Positions 25,675 to 38,225 of a DNA stretch of 64,000 nucleotides are shown piece by piece. How positions within the stretch are numbered: position 1 is the stretch's first letter; each line of letters starts with the position of its first letter. The notes beneath the pieces are model-generated. The model searched no databases, was not told the DNA's origin, and worked only from the letters and a program-made list of their open reading frames with translations. A program made the position numbers and the translations under genes. The DNA is from Aristolochia californica (taxonomy: Eukaryota; Streptophyta; Magnoliopsida; Piperales; Aristolochiaceae): positions 8,448,358 through 8,512,357 of the forward strand of contig JARWKL010000016.1 of the NCBI GenBank assembly GCA_029961685.1, read 5' to 3'.

Positions 25675-27071
25675 AGGCTTAATGGAACTTTATAGGAAAG
25701 GGACTTGTAACTGATCCTAACATGCTTTAAATGTGGTGGATATGCATGCCAGAAACATGTTGAGGATGCAAGTGAACCTAATGATCCAAAAATTTCAAGG
25801 AGTGGAAAAAATCAAATTCTCAAGTGGTTGGATATTTACCAATCCAAGCAACCCACTTTTTGCCTATCGTTAAAAATCACAGATACTTTTTGGAACTATC
25901 TCCCTCAGCATTTGTGCATTTCCATCTTGGATGCTCAAATTTGTTTTTAGATCCAAACTTGAGTTTTCACTCTCCAATTTTTTCTCCTAAACAAAAAAGA
26001 TATAAGGCATAACAAAATGAAAATTTTAGAGTTCATGTATGGAAAAAAAATTTTGAAAATTATTTCATGCGCTAAAAATGATCTCCAAGGTTTTGTTATC
26101 CATGATTGGGAAATTCCACTAGTACAACCCCTAGTAATAAGCTTGGTGGAATTTATAGGAAAGAGACTTGTAACTGATCCTAACATGCTTTGAATGAGGT
26201 GGATATGCAGGCAAGAAACTTGTTGAGGATGCAAGTGGTCGTAGTGATCCAAAAATTTCTAGGATTGGAAAAAATCAAATTCTCAAGTGGTTAGATATTT
26301 ATCGGAGCCAAAGAACCCACTTTTTCCCTATCCTTAAAAATCACAAATACTTTTTGGAACTATCTCTCTCAGCATTTATGCATTTCCATCTTGGATGCTC
26401 AAATTTGTTTTCAGATCCAAACTGGAGTTTTCACTGTCCCATTTTTTCTCGTAAACAAAAAAGATATTATGGCATAACAAAATGAAAATTTTAGAGGGCA
26501 TGTATGCAAAAAAAAAAAATTGAAAATTATTTCACGCACTAAAAATGAACTCCAAGGTTTTGTTATCCGTGTTTGGGAAATTCCACTAGTACAACCCCTA
26601 GTAATAAGCTTGGTGGAATTTTATAGGAAAGGGACTTGTAACTGATCCTAACATGCTTTAAATGTGGTGGATATGCATGCCAGAAACATGTTAATGATGC
26701 AAGTGGACCTAATGATCCAAATATTTCAAGGAGTGGAAAAAATAATATTCTCAAGTGGTTGGATATTTACCGGAGCCAAACAACCCACTTTTTGCATCTT
26801 CTTAAAAATCACAGATACTTTTTGGAATTATCTCTCTTTGCATTTGTTCATTTCCATCTTAGATGCTCTAATTTGTTTTCAGATCCAAACTTGAGTTTTC
26901 ACTCTCCCATTTTTTTCTCGTAAACAAAAAAGATATTAAGGCATAACAAAATCAAAATTTTAAAGTTCATGTATGCAAAAAAAAATTGAAAATAATTTCA
27001 CACACTAAAAATGAACTCCAAGGTTTTGTTATCCATGTTCTAGAAATTCCACTAGTACAACCTCTAATAAT
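25675..27071 (+). repeat. Three right-type monomers
   Basis: Phase marks are at 25675 (AGGCTT), 26139 and 26606. The tail of the 26139 monomer and the 26606 monomer (26466 to about 26930) nearly repeat 41349 to about 41810. Shared markers are ATTATGGCATAAC, a long A-run of about 12, TTATCCGTG, CCTAGTAATAAGC, AATGATGC/GATGATGC and CTTTGCATTTGT. I count roughly eight differences in about 450 bp. Confidence 0.82.
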
Positions 27072-27999
27072 AAGTTTGGTGGAATTTTAAAGGAAAGGGA
27101 CTCGTAGATCCTAACATGCTTTAAATGTGGTGGATATGCATGCAAGAAACTTGTTGAAAATACAAGAGGACCTAATGGTCCAAAAATTTCAAGGAGTGGA
27201 AAAAATCAAATTCTCAAGTGGTTGGATATTTACCGGAGCCAAACAACCCACTTTTTTCCTATCCTTAAAAATCACAATTACTTTTTGGAACTATCTCTGT
27301 CAGCATTTGTGCATTTCCATCTTGGATGCTCAAATTTGTTTTCGGTTCCAAACTTGAGTATTCACTCTCCCATTTTTTCTCGTAAGCAGAAAAAATATTA
27401 AGGCATAACAAAATGAAAATTTTAGAGTTATGTATGCAAAAAAAAATTTCAAAATTATTTCACGCACTAAAAATGAACTCCAAGGTTTTGTTATCCATGT
27501 TTGGGAAATTCCACTAGTTCAACCCCTAATAATAAGCTTGGTGGAATTTTATAGGAAAGGGACTTGTAACTGATCCTAACAAGCTTTAAACGTGGTGGAT
27601 ATCGATGCCAGAAACATGTTGAGGATGCAAGGGGACCTAATGATCAAAAATTTTCAAGGAGTGGAAAAAATCAAATTCTCAAGTGGTTGCATATTTACCG
27701 GAGCCAATCTACCCACTTTTTGCCTATGCTTAATAATCACAAATACTTTTTGGAACTATCTCTCTCAGCATTTGAGCATTTCCATCTTGGATGCTCAAAT
27801 TTGTCTTCAGATCCAAACTTGAGTTTTCACTCTCCCATTTTTTCTCGTAAAAAAAAAAAAGATATTCAGGCATAACAAAATGAAAATTTCGGGTTCTCGT
27901 ATGCAAAAAAAAATTGGAAAATTATTTCACAAATAAAAATGAACTCCAAGGTTTTGTTATCCATGTTTGGGAAATTCCACTAGTACAACCCCTAATATT
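27072..27999 (+). repeat. Two-monomer module 'GGTCC/LCLK', copy 1
   Basis: Phase marks are at 27072 (AAGTTT) and 27534. Monomer one has GAAAATACAAGAGG, CCTAATGGTCC and TTTTCGGTTCC. Monomer two has GCCTATGCTTAA and TTTGTCTTCAGATCC. The same order recurs at 49522-50453 and 55792-56722. The first member also resembles the monomer at 40554. Confidence 0.72.
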
Positions 28000-28466
28000 A
28001 AGCTTGGTGGAATTTTATAGGAAAGGGACTTGTAACTGATCCTAACATGCTTTAAATGTGGTGGATATGCATGCCAGAAACATATTGAGGATGCAAGTGG
28101 ACCTAATGATCCAAAAATTTCAAGGAGAGGAAAAAATCGAATTCTGAAGAGGTTGGATATTTACCAGAGCCAAACAACCCACTTTTTGCCTATTCTTAAA
28201 AATCACAGATACTTTGTGGAACTATCTCTCTCAGCATTTGTACATTTCTATCTTGGATGCTCAAATTTGTTTTCAGATCCAAACTTGAGTTTTCACTCTC
28301 CAATTTTTTCTCGTAAACAAAAAAGATATTAAGGGACATTAAAATGAAAATTTAAGAGTTCATGTATGCAAGAAAAAAATTTTAAAATTATATGACGCTC
28401 TAAAAATGAACTCCAAGGTTTTGTTATCCATGTTTGGAAAATTCCACTCGTACAACCCCTAATAAT
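28000..28466 (+). repeat. Right-type monomer with AAGGGACATT variant
   Basis: This monomer carries CCAGAGCC but AACTTGAG. Its 3' part (AAGGGACATTAAAATG at 28331, GCAAGAAAAAAAT, TATGACGCTC) is otherwise seen only at 18.7 kb. Confidence 0.82.
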
Positions 28467-29395
28467 AAGCTTGGTGGAATTTATACGAAAGTGACTTGTA
28501 ACTGATCATAACATGCTTTAAATGTGGTGGATATGCATGCCAGAAACATGTTGAGGATGCAAGTGGACCTAATGATCAAAAAATTTCAAGGAGTGGAAAA
28601 AATCAAATTCTCAAGTGGTTGGATATTTACCGGAGCCAAACAACCCACTTTTTCCCTATCCTTAAAAATCACAGATACTTTTTGGAACTATCTCTCTCAG
28701 CATTTGTGCATTTCCATCTAGGATGCTCAAATTTGTTTTCAGATCCAAACATGAGTTTTCACTCTCCCATTTTTTCTCGTAAACAAAAAAGATATTAAGG
28801 CATAACAAAATGAAAATTTTAGAGTTCATGAATGCAAAAAAAAGTTTGAAAGTTATTTCACGCGTTAAAAATGAACTCCAAGGTTTTGTTTTCCATGTTT
28901 GGGAAATTCCACTAGTACAACCCCTAATAATAAGCTTGGTGGAATTTATTGGAAAGGAACTTGTAACTGATCCAAACATGCTTTGAATGTGGTGGATATG
29001 CATGCCAGAAACATGTTGAGGATCCAAATGGACCTAATGGTCCAAAAATTTCAAGGAGTGGAAAAAATCAAATTCTCAAGTGGTTGATATTTTTCGGAGC
29101 CAAACAACCCACTTTTTCCCTATCCTTAAAAATCACATGTACTTTTTGGAACTATCTCTCTAAGCATTTGTGCATTTCCATCCTGGATGCTCAAATTTGT
29201 TTTATGCTCCAAACTTGAGTTTTCATTCTCCAATTTTTTCTCGTAAAAAAAAAAGATATGAAGGCATAACAAAATGAAAATTTTAGAGTTCATGTATGCA
29301 AAAAAATATTTGAAAATTATTTCACGTTGTAAAAATGAACTCCAAGGTTTTGTTATCCATGTTTGGGAAATTCAACTAGTACAACCCCTAATAAT
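28467..29395 (+). repeat. Two-monomer module 'TTGAATG/CTCTAAGC', copy 1
   Basis: Phase marks are at 28467 and 28932. Markers are GAATTTATACGAAAG, GATCATAACATGC, CCAAACATGAG, GGTTTTGTTTTCC, CATGCTTTGAATGTGG, GGATCCAAATGG, ATGTACTTTTTGG and TCTCTCTAAGC. Related copies lie at 42414-43339 and 47991-48920. A truncated one lies at 18847-19420. Confidence 0.75.
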
Positions 29396-30788
29396 AAGCT
29401 TGGTGGAATTTATAGGAAAGGGACTTCTAACTGGTCATAACATGCTTTAAATGTTATGGATATGCCTGCCAGAAACATGTTGAGGATGCAAGTGGACCTA
29501 ATGATCAAAAAATTTCAAGGAGTGGAAAAAATCAAATTCTCAAGTGGTTGGATATTTACCGGAGCCAAACAACCCACTTTTTTCCTATGCTTAAAAATCA
29601 CAGATACTTTTTGGAGCTTTCATTCTCAGCATTTGTTCATTTCCATCGTGGATGCTCAAATTTGCCTTCAGATCCAAACTTGAGTTTTCACTTTCCCATT
29701 TTTTCTCTTAAACAAAAAGATATTAAGGCATAGCAAATTGAAAATTTTAGAGTTCTCGTATGCAAAAAAAATTTGAAAATTATTTCACGTACTAAAAATT
29801 AACTCCAAGGTTTTGTTATCCATGTTTTGGAAATTTCACTAGTACAACCCCTAATAAAAAGCTTGGTGGAATTTAATAGGAAAGGGAGTTGTAACTGATC
29901 CTAACATGCTTTAAACGTGGCGGATATGCAATCCAGAAACCTGTTGAGGATGCAAGTGGACCTAATGATCCAAAAATTTCAAGGAGTGGAAAAAATCAAA
30001 TTCTCAAGTGGTTGGAATTTACCAGAGCCAAACAACCCAGTTTTTGCCTATCCTTAAAAATCACAGATACTTTTTGGAACTATCTCTCTCAGCATTTGTT
30101 CAATTCCATCTTGTATGCTCAAATTTGTTTTCAAATCCAAACTTGAGTTTTCACACTCTCATTTTTTCTCGTAAGCAAAAAAGATATGAAGGCATAACAA
30201 AATGAAAATTTAAGAGTTCATGTATGCAAAAAAATATTTCAAAACTATTTTTCGCACTAAAAATGAACTCCAAGGTTTTGTTATCCATGTTTGGGAAATT
30301 CCACTAGTACAACCCCTAATAATAAGCTTGGTGGAATTTAATAGGAAAGGGGCTTGTAACTAATCCTAAAATGCTTTAAACATGGTGGATAGGCAATCCA
30401 GAAACCTGTTGAGGATGCAAGTGGACCTAATGATCCAAAAATTTCAAGGAGTGGAAAAAATCAAACTCTCAAGTGGTTGGAATTTACCGGAGCCAAACAA
30501 CCCAGTTTTTGCCTATCCTTAAAAATCACAGATACTTTTTGGAACTATCTCTCTCAGCATTTGTTCAATTCCATCTTGTATGCTCAAATTTGTTTTCAAA
30601 TCCAAACTTGAGTTTTCACACTCCTATTTTTTCTCGTAAGCAAAAAAGATATGAAGGCTTAACAAAATGAAAATTTAAGAGTTCATGTATGCAAAAAAAT
30701 ATTTCAAAATTATTTCACGCACTAAAAATGAACTCCAAGGTTTTGTTATCCATGTTTGGGAAATTCCACTAGTACAACCCCTAATAAT
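29396..30788 (+). repeat. Three right-type monomers, two of them near-identical neighbours
   Basis: Phase marks are at 29396, 29859 and 30324. The stretches around 30000-30240 and 30465-30705 are almost the same. Both have GGTTGGAATTTACC with TTTGTTCAATTCCATC and CTTGTATGCTC, with about four differences in 230 bp. The 30324 monomer has CATGGTGGATAGGCAATCC, shared with 33579. Confidence 0.82.
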
Positions 30789-32187
30789 AAGCTTGATGGA
30801 ATTTTATAGGAAAGGGACTTGTAACTGATCCTAACATGCTTTAAACGTGGTGGATATGCAATCCAGAAACCTGTTGAGGATGCAAGTGGACCTAATGATC
30901 CAAAAATTTCAAGGAGTGGAAAAAATCAAATTCTCAAGTGGTTGGATATTTACCGAAGCCAAACAACCCACTTTTTCCCTATCCTCAAAAATCACAGATA
31001 CTTTTTGGAACTATCTCTCTCAGCATTTGTGCATTTCTATCTTGGATGCCCAAATTTGTTTTCAGATCCAAACTTGAGTTTTCACTCTCCCATTTTTTCT
31101 CGAAATCAAAAAAGATTTTTAGGCATAACAAAATGAAAATTTTAGAGTTTATGTATGCAAAAAAAATTTGAAAATTATTTCACGCACTAAAAATGAACTC
31201 CAATGTTTTGTTATCCATTTTTGGGAAATTCCACTCCTACAAACCCTAATAAAAAGCTTGGTGGAATTTTATAGGAAAGGGACTTGTAACTGATCCTAAC
31301 ATACTTTAAATGTCGTGGATATGCATGCACGAAACATGTTGAGGATGCAAGTGGACCTAATGATTCCAAATTTTCAAGGAGTAGAAAAAATAATATTCCT
31401 AAGTGGTTAGATATTTACCGGAGCCAAACTACCCACTTTTTGCCTATTCTTATAAATCACAGATACTTTTTGGAACTATCTCTCTCAGCATTTGTGCATT
31501 TCCATCTGGGATGCTCAAATTTGTTTTCAGATCCAAACTTGAGTTTTCGCTCTCCCATTTTTTCTCGTAAACAAAAAAGACATAAAGGCATAACAAAATG
31601 AAAATTTTAAAGATCCAGTATCCAAAAAAAAATTTGAAAATTATTTCGCGCACTAAAAATGAACTCCAAGGTTTTGTTATCCATGTTTGGGAAAGTCCAC
31701 TAGTACAACCCCTAATAATAAGGTCGATGGAATTTTATAGGGAAAGGGACATGTAACTGATCCAAAGATGCTTTAAATGTGGTGGGTATGCATGCATGAA
31801 ACATGTTGAGGATGCAAGTGGACCTAATGATCCAAAAATTTCTAGGAGTGGAAAAAATCAAATTCTCTAGTGGTTAGATATTTACTGGAGCCAAACAACC
31901 CACTTTTTGCCTATCCTTAAAAATTACAGATACTTTTTGGAACTATCTCTCTCGGCATTTGTGCATTTCCATCTTGGATGCTCAAATTTGTTTCCAGATC
32001 CAAACTAGAGTTTTCACTCTCCCATTTTTTCTCGTAAACAAAAAAGATATTAAGGCATAACAAAATGAAAATTTTAGACTTCATGCATGCAAAAAAATAA
32101 TTTGAAAATTAATTCACGCTCTAAAAATGAACTCCAAGGTTTTGTTATCCATGTTTGGGAAATTCAACTAGTACAACCCCTAATAAT
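30789..32187 (+). repeat. Module A-C-D (type B missing), copy 2
   Basis: Phase marks are A 30789, C 31254, D 31720. A carries GCAATCCAGAAACC and ACCGAAGCC with CTATCCTCAAAAATC. C has CACTCCTAC and AATAATATTCC. D has GAAAGTCC with AAGGTCGATGG. The B monomer present in the other copies is absent. The junction just before 31254 carries CTACAAACCCTAATAAAAAGC, which combines lead-in states seen separately before B and C elsewhere. Confidence 0.7.
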
Positions 32188-34044
32188 AAGCTTGGTGGAT
32201 TTTATAGGAAAGGGACTTGTAACTGGTCATAACATGCCTTAAATGTGGTGGATATGCATGCCATAAACACGTTGAGGATGCAAGTGGACCTAATTATCAA
32301 AAAATTTCAAGGAGTGGAAAAAATCAAATTCTCAAGTGGATGGATATTTACCGAAGCCAAACAACCCACGTTTTCCCTATCCTTAAAAATCACAGATACT
32401 TTTTGGAACAATCTCTCTCAGTATTTGTGCATTTCCATCTTGGATGCTCAAATTTTTTTTCAGATCCAAACTTGAGTTTTCAGTTTCCCATTTTTTTTCG
32501 TAAACAAAAAAGATATTAAGGCATAGCAAAATGAAAATTTTAGAGTTCATAGATGCAAAAAAATATTTCAAAATTATTTCACGCACTAAAAATGAACTCC
32601 AAGGTTTTGTTATCCATGTTTGGGAAATTCCACTAGTACAACCCCTAATAATAAGCTTGGTGAAATTTTATAGGAAAGGGACTTGTAACTGGTCATAACA
32701 TGCTTTAAATGTGGTGGATATTCTTGCCAGATACATGTTGACGATGCAAGTGGACTTAATGATCAATAAATTTGAAGGAGTGGAAAAAATCAAATTCTCA
32801 AGTGGTAGGATAGGAGCCAAACAATCCACTTTTTGCCTATGCTTAAAAATCACAGATAATTTTTGGAACTTTCACTCTCAGCATTTGTTCATTTCCATCT
32901 TGGATGCTCAAATTTGCCTTCAGATCCAAACTTGAGTTTTCACTTTCCCATTTTTTCTCTTAAACAAAAAAGATATTAAGGCATAACAAAATGAAAATTT
33001 TAGACTTCATGTATGCAAAAAAATAATTTGAAAATTATTTCACGTACTAAAAATTAACTCCAAGGTTTTGTTATCCATGTTTTGGAAATGCCACTAGTAC
33101 AACCCCTAATAATAAGCTTGGTGGAATTTATAGGAAAGGGACTTGTAACTGATCATAACATGTTTTAAATGTGGTGGATATGCATGCCAGAAACATGTTG
33201 AGGATGCAAGTGAACCTAATGATCAAAAAATTTCAAGGAGTGGAAAAAATCAAATTCTCAAGTGGTTGGATATTTACCGGAGCCAAACAACCCACTTTTT
33301 CCCTATCCTTAAAAATCACAGATACTTTTTGGAACTATCTCTCTCAGCATTTCTGCATTTTCATCTTGGATGCTCAAATTTGTTTTCAGATCCAAACTTG
33401 ACTTTTCACTCTCCTATTTTTTCTCATAACCAAAAAAGATATTAAGGCATAACAAAATGAAAATTTTAGAGTTCATGTATGAAAAAAAATATTTCAAAAC
33501 TATTTTTCGCACTAAAAATGAACTCCAAGGTTTTGTTATCCATGTTTGGGAAATTCCACTCGTACAACCCCTAATAATAAGCTTGGTGGAATTTAATAGG
33601 AAAGGGGCTTGTAACTAATCCTAACATGCTTTAAACATGGTGGATAGGCAATCCAGAAACCTGTTGAGGATGCAAGTGGACCTAATGATCCAAAAATTTC
33701 AAGGAGTGGAAAAACTCAAATTCTCAAGTGGTTGGATATTTACCGGAGCCAAACAACCCAGTTTTTGCCTATCCTTAAAAATCACAGATACTTTTTGGAA
33801 CTATCTCTCTCAGCATTTGTTCATTTCCATCTTGAATGCTCAAATTTGTTTTCAAATCCAAACTTGAGTTTTCACACTCCTATTTTTTCTCGTAAGCAAA
33901 AAAGATATGAAGGCATAACAAAATGAAAATTTAAGAGTTCGTGTATGCAAAAAAATATTTCAAAATTATTTCACACACTAAAAATGAACTCCAAGGTTTT
34001 GTTATCCATGTTTGGGAAATTCCACTAGTACAACCCCTAATAAT
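32188..34044 (+). repeat. Four right-type monomers, two shared with 41.96-42.88 kb
   Basis: Phase marks are at 32188, 32653, 33114 and 33579. The 32653 monomer lacks several bases in AAGTGGTAGGATAGGAGCC (32800). The same private deletion occurs at 42101, 20 monomers downstream, and the following monomers also correspond. The 33579 monomer shares TGGATAGGCAATCC and CTTTTTCTCG-adjacent variants with 30324. Confidence 0.78.
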
Positions 34045-37000
34045 AAGCTTGATGGAATTTTATAGGAAAGGGAGTTGTAACTGATTCTAACATGCTTTAA
34101 ACGTGGTGGATATGCAATCCAGAAACCTGTTGAGGATGCAAGTGGACCTAATGATCCAAAAATTTCAAGGAGTGGAAAAAATCAAATTCTCAAGTGGTTG
34201 GATATTTACCGAAGCCAAACAACCCACTTTTTTCCTATCCTCAAAAATCACAGATACTTTTTGGAACTATCTCTCTCAGCATTTGTGCATTTCTATCTTG
34301 GATGCTCAAATTTGTTTTCAGATCCAAATTTCAGTTTTCACTCTCCCATTTTTTCTCGAAAACGAAAGAGATTTTAAGGCATAACAAAATGAAAATTTTA
34401 GAGTTCATGCATGCAAAAAAAAAATATGAAAATTATTTCACGCACTAAAAATGAACTCCAAGGTTTTGTTATCCATGTTTGGGAAATTCCACTAGTACAA
34501 CCCCTAATAAAAAGCTTGGTGGAATTTTATAGGAAAGGGACATGTAACTTATCCTAAGATGCTTTTAATGTGGTGGATATGCATGCGAGAAAGATATTGA
34601 AAATGCAAGTGGACCTAATGATCCAAAAATTTCCAAGGAGTGGAAAAAATCAAATTCTCATGTGGATGGATAATTACCGGACCCAAATAACCCACTTTTT
34701 GCCAATTCTTATAAATCACAGATACTTTTTGGAACTATCTCTCTCAGCATTTGTGCATTTCCATCTTGGATGCTCAAATTAGTTTTCAGATCCAAACTTG
34801 AGTTTTCACTCTCCCATTTTTTCTCGTAAACAAAAAAGATATTAATGCATAACAAAATGAAAATTTTAGAGTTCATGTATGCAAAAAAAAATTTGAAAAT
34901 TATTTCACGCACTAAAAATGAACTCCAAGGTTTTGTTATCCATGTTTGAGAAATTCCACTCCTACAACCCCTAATAATAAGCTTGGTGGAATTTTATAGG
35001 AAAGGGACTTGTAACTGATCCTAACATGCTTTAAATGTGGTGGATATGCATGCCAGAGACATGTTGACGATGCAAGTGGACCTAATGATCCAAAAATTTC
35101 AAGGAGTAGAAAAAATAATATTCTACAGTGGTTAGATATTTACCGGAGCCAAGCAACCCACTTTTTGTCTATTCTTATAAATCACAGATACTTTTTGGAA
35201 CTATCTCTCTCAGCATTTGTGCATATCCATCTTAGATGCTCAAATTTGTTTTCAGATCCAAACTTGAGTTTTCACTCTCCCATTTTTTCTCATAAACAAA
35301 AAAGATATTAAGGCATAACAAAATGAAAATTTTAAAGTTCCTGTATCCAACAAAAAATTGAAAATAATTTCACGCACTAAAAATGAAATCCAAGGTTTTA
35401 TTATCCATGTTTGGGAGATTCCACTAGTACAACCCCTAATAATAAGGTCGGTGGAATTTTATAGGAAAGGGACTTGTAACTGATCCTAATATGCTTTAAA
35501 TGTGGTGGATATGCATGCCAGAAATATGTTGAAAATGCAAGAGGACCTAATGATCCAATAATTTCAAAGAGTGGAAAAAATCAAATTTTCAAGTGGTTGG
35601 ATATTTACCGGAGCCAAACAACCCACTTTTTGCCTATCCTAAAAAGTCACAGATACTTTTTGGAACTATCTCTCTCACCATTTGTATTTCCATCTTGGAT
35701 GCTCAAATTTTTTTTTGGATCCAAACTTGAGTTTTCACTCTCCAATTTTTCTCGTAAACAAAAAAGATATTAAGGCATAACAAAATGAAAATTTAAGAGT
35801 TCATGTATGGAAAAAAGTTTTAAATTATTTCACGCTCTAAAAATGAACTCCAAGGTTTTGTTATCCAAGTTTGGGAAATTCCACTAGTACAACCCCTAAT
35901 AATAAGCTTGGTGGAATTTTATAGGAAAGGGACTTGTAACTGTTCAAAACATGCTTTAAAAGTGGTAGATATGCATGCCAGAAACATGTTGAGGATACAA
36001 GTGGACTAATGATCCAAAAATTTCAAGGAGTGGAAAAAATCAAATTCTCAAGTGGTGGCACATTTACAGGAGCCAAACAACCCACTTTTTGCCTATGCTC
36101 AAAAATCACAGATACTTTTTGGAACTATCTCTCTCAGCATTTGTGCATTTCCATCTTGGAAGCTCAAATTTGTCTTCAGATCCAAACTTGAGTTTTCACT
36201 CTCCCATTTTTTCTCGTAAAAAAAAAAGATATTCAGGCATAAAAATTGAAATTTTAAGAGTTCATGTATGCAAAAAAATATTTCAAAATTATTTCATGCA
36301 CTAAAAATGAAGTCCAAGGTTTTGTTATCCATGTTTGGGAAATTCCACTAGTACAACCCCTAATAATAAGCATGGTGGAATTTTATAGGAAATGGACTTG
36401 TAAGTGATCCTAACATGCTTTAAATGTGGTGGATATGCATGCCAGAAACATGTTGACGATGCAAGTGGACCTAATGATCCAAAAATTTCAAGGAGTAGAA
36501 AAAATAATATTCTACAGTGGTTAGATATTTACCGGAGCCAAACAACCCACTTTTTGCTTATTCTTATAAATCATAGATACTTTTTGGAACAATCTCTCTC
36601 AGCATTTGTGCATATCCATCTTGGATGCTCAAATTTTTTTTCAGATCCAAACTTGAGTTTTCACTCTCCCATTTTTTCTCATAAACAAAAAAGATATTAA
36701 GGCATAACAAAATGAAAATTTTAAAGTTCCTGTATCCAAAAAAAATTTTGAAAATTATTTCACGCACTAAAAATGAACTCCTAGGTTTTGTTTTCCATGT
36801 TTGGGAAAGTCCACTAGTACAACCCCTAATAATAAGGTCGGTGGAATTTTATAGGAAAGGGACTTCTAACTGATCCTAATATGCTTTAAATGTGGTGGAT
36901 ATGCATGTCAGAAACATGTTGAAAATGCAAGAGGACCTAATGATCCAAAAATTTCAAAGAGTGGAAAAAATCAAATTTTCAAGTGGTTGGATATTTACCG

Positions 37001-38225
37001 GAGCCAAACAACCCACATTTTGCCAATCCTTAAAAATCACAGATACTTTTTGGAATTATCTCTCTCACCATTTGTGTAGTTCCATATTGGATGCTCAAAT
37101 TTGTTTTCGGATCCAAACTTGAGTTTTCACTCTCCCATTTTTCTCCTAAACAAAAAAGATATTAAGGCATAACAAAATGAAAATTTAAGAGTTCATGTAT
37201 GGAAAAAAAATTTTAAATTATTTCACGCTCTAAAAATGAACTCCAAGGTTTTGTTATCCAAGTTTGGGAAATTCCACTAGTACAACCCCTAATAATAAGC
37301 TTGGTGGAATTTTATAGGAAAGGGACTTGTAACTGTTCAAAACATGCTTTAAAAGTGGTGGATATGCATGCCAGAAACATGTTGAGGATACAAGTGGAGT
37401 AATGATCCAAAAATTTCAAGGAGTGGAAAAAATCAAATTCTCAAGTGGTGGGACACTTAAAGGAGCAAAACAACCCACTTTTTGCCTATGCTTAAAAATC
37501 ACAGATACTTTTTGGAACTATCTCTCTCAGCATTTGTGCATTTCCATCTTGGATGCTCAAATTTGTCTTCAGATCCAAACTTGAGTTTTCACTCTCCCAT
37601 TTTTTCTCGTAAACAAAAAGGATATTCATGCATAAAAAATGAAAATTTTTGAGTTCATGTATGCAAAAAAAATTTTCAAAATTATTTCATGCACTAAAAA
37701 TGAAGTCCAAGGTTTTGTTATCCATGTTTGGGAAATTCCACTAGTACAACCCCTAATAATAACCATGGTGGAATTTTATAGGAAATGGACTTGTAACTGA
37801 TCCTAACATTCTTTAAATGTGGTGGATATGCATGCCAGAAACATGTTGAGGATGCAAGTGCACCTGATGCTTCAAAAATTTCAAGGAGTGGAAAAAATCA
37901 AATTCTCAAGTTGTTGGATATTTACCGGAGCCAAACAACCCACTTTTTGCCAATCCAAATAAATCACAGATGCTTTTTGGAACTATCTCTCTTAGCATTT
38001 TTGCATTTCCATCTTGGATGCTCAAATTTGTTTTCAGATTCAAACTTGAGCTTTCACTCTCCCATTTTTTCTCGTAAAAAAAAAGATATTTAGGCATAAC
38101 CAAATGAAAATTTTAGAGTTCATGTATGCAAAAAAAAATTTGAAAATTATTTCACGCACTAAAAATGAACTCCAAGGTTTTGTTATCCATGTTTGAGAAA
38201 TTCCACTCCTACAACCCCTAAAACT
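34045..38225 (+). repeat. Module A-B-C-D-E-C-D-E-F with internal trimer duplication, copy 3
   Basis: Phase marks are A 34045, B 34512, C 34979, D 35444, E 35904, C' 36368, D' 36834, E' 37297, F 37761. C and C' share GTTGACGATGC and AATAATATTCTACAGTGG. D and D' share AAGGTCGGTGG. E and E' share AACTGTTCAAAACATGC. C' begins with AAGCATGG and AAATGGACTTG, which is F-like, and then turns C-like. It therefore looks like the crossover hybrid that produced the three-monomer (about 1.39 kb) duplication. Confidence 0.78.
34831..34920 (+). other. Phased A-tract segment (example of a per-monomer feature)
   Basis: A-tracts start at 34832 (A6), 34854 (A4), 34860 (A4T4), 34883 (A9), 34896 (A4) and 34914 (A5). 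Measured from the first, tract centres other than the A4T4 fall at about 21, 52.5, 63 and 81.5 bp. This is close to multiples of the 10.5-bp helical repeat. Phased A-tracts are known to curve DNA. The arrangement recurs in almost every monomer with 1-2 bp length changes in the long A-run. A biological role is inference only. Confidence 0.55.
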
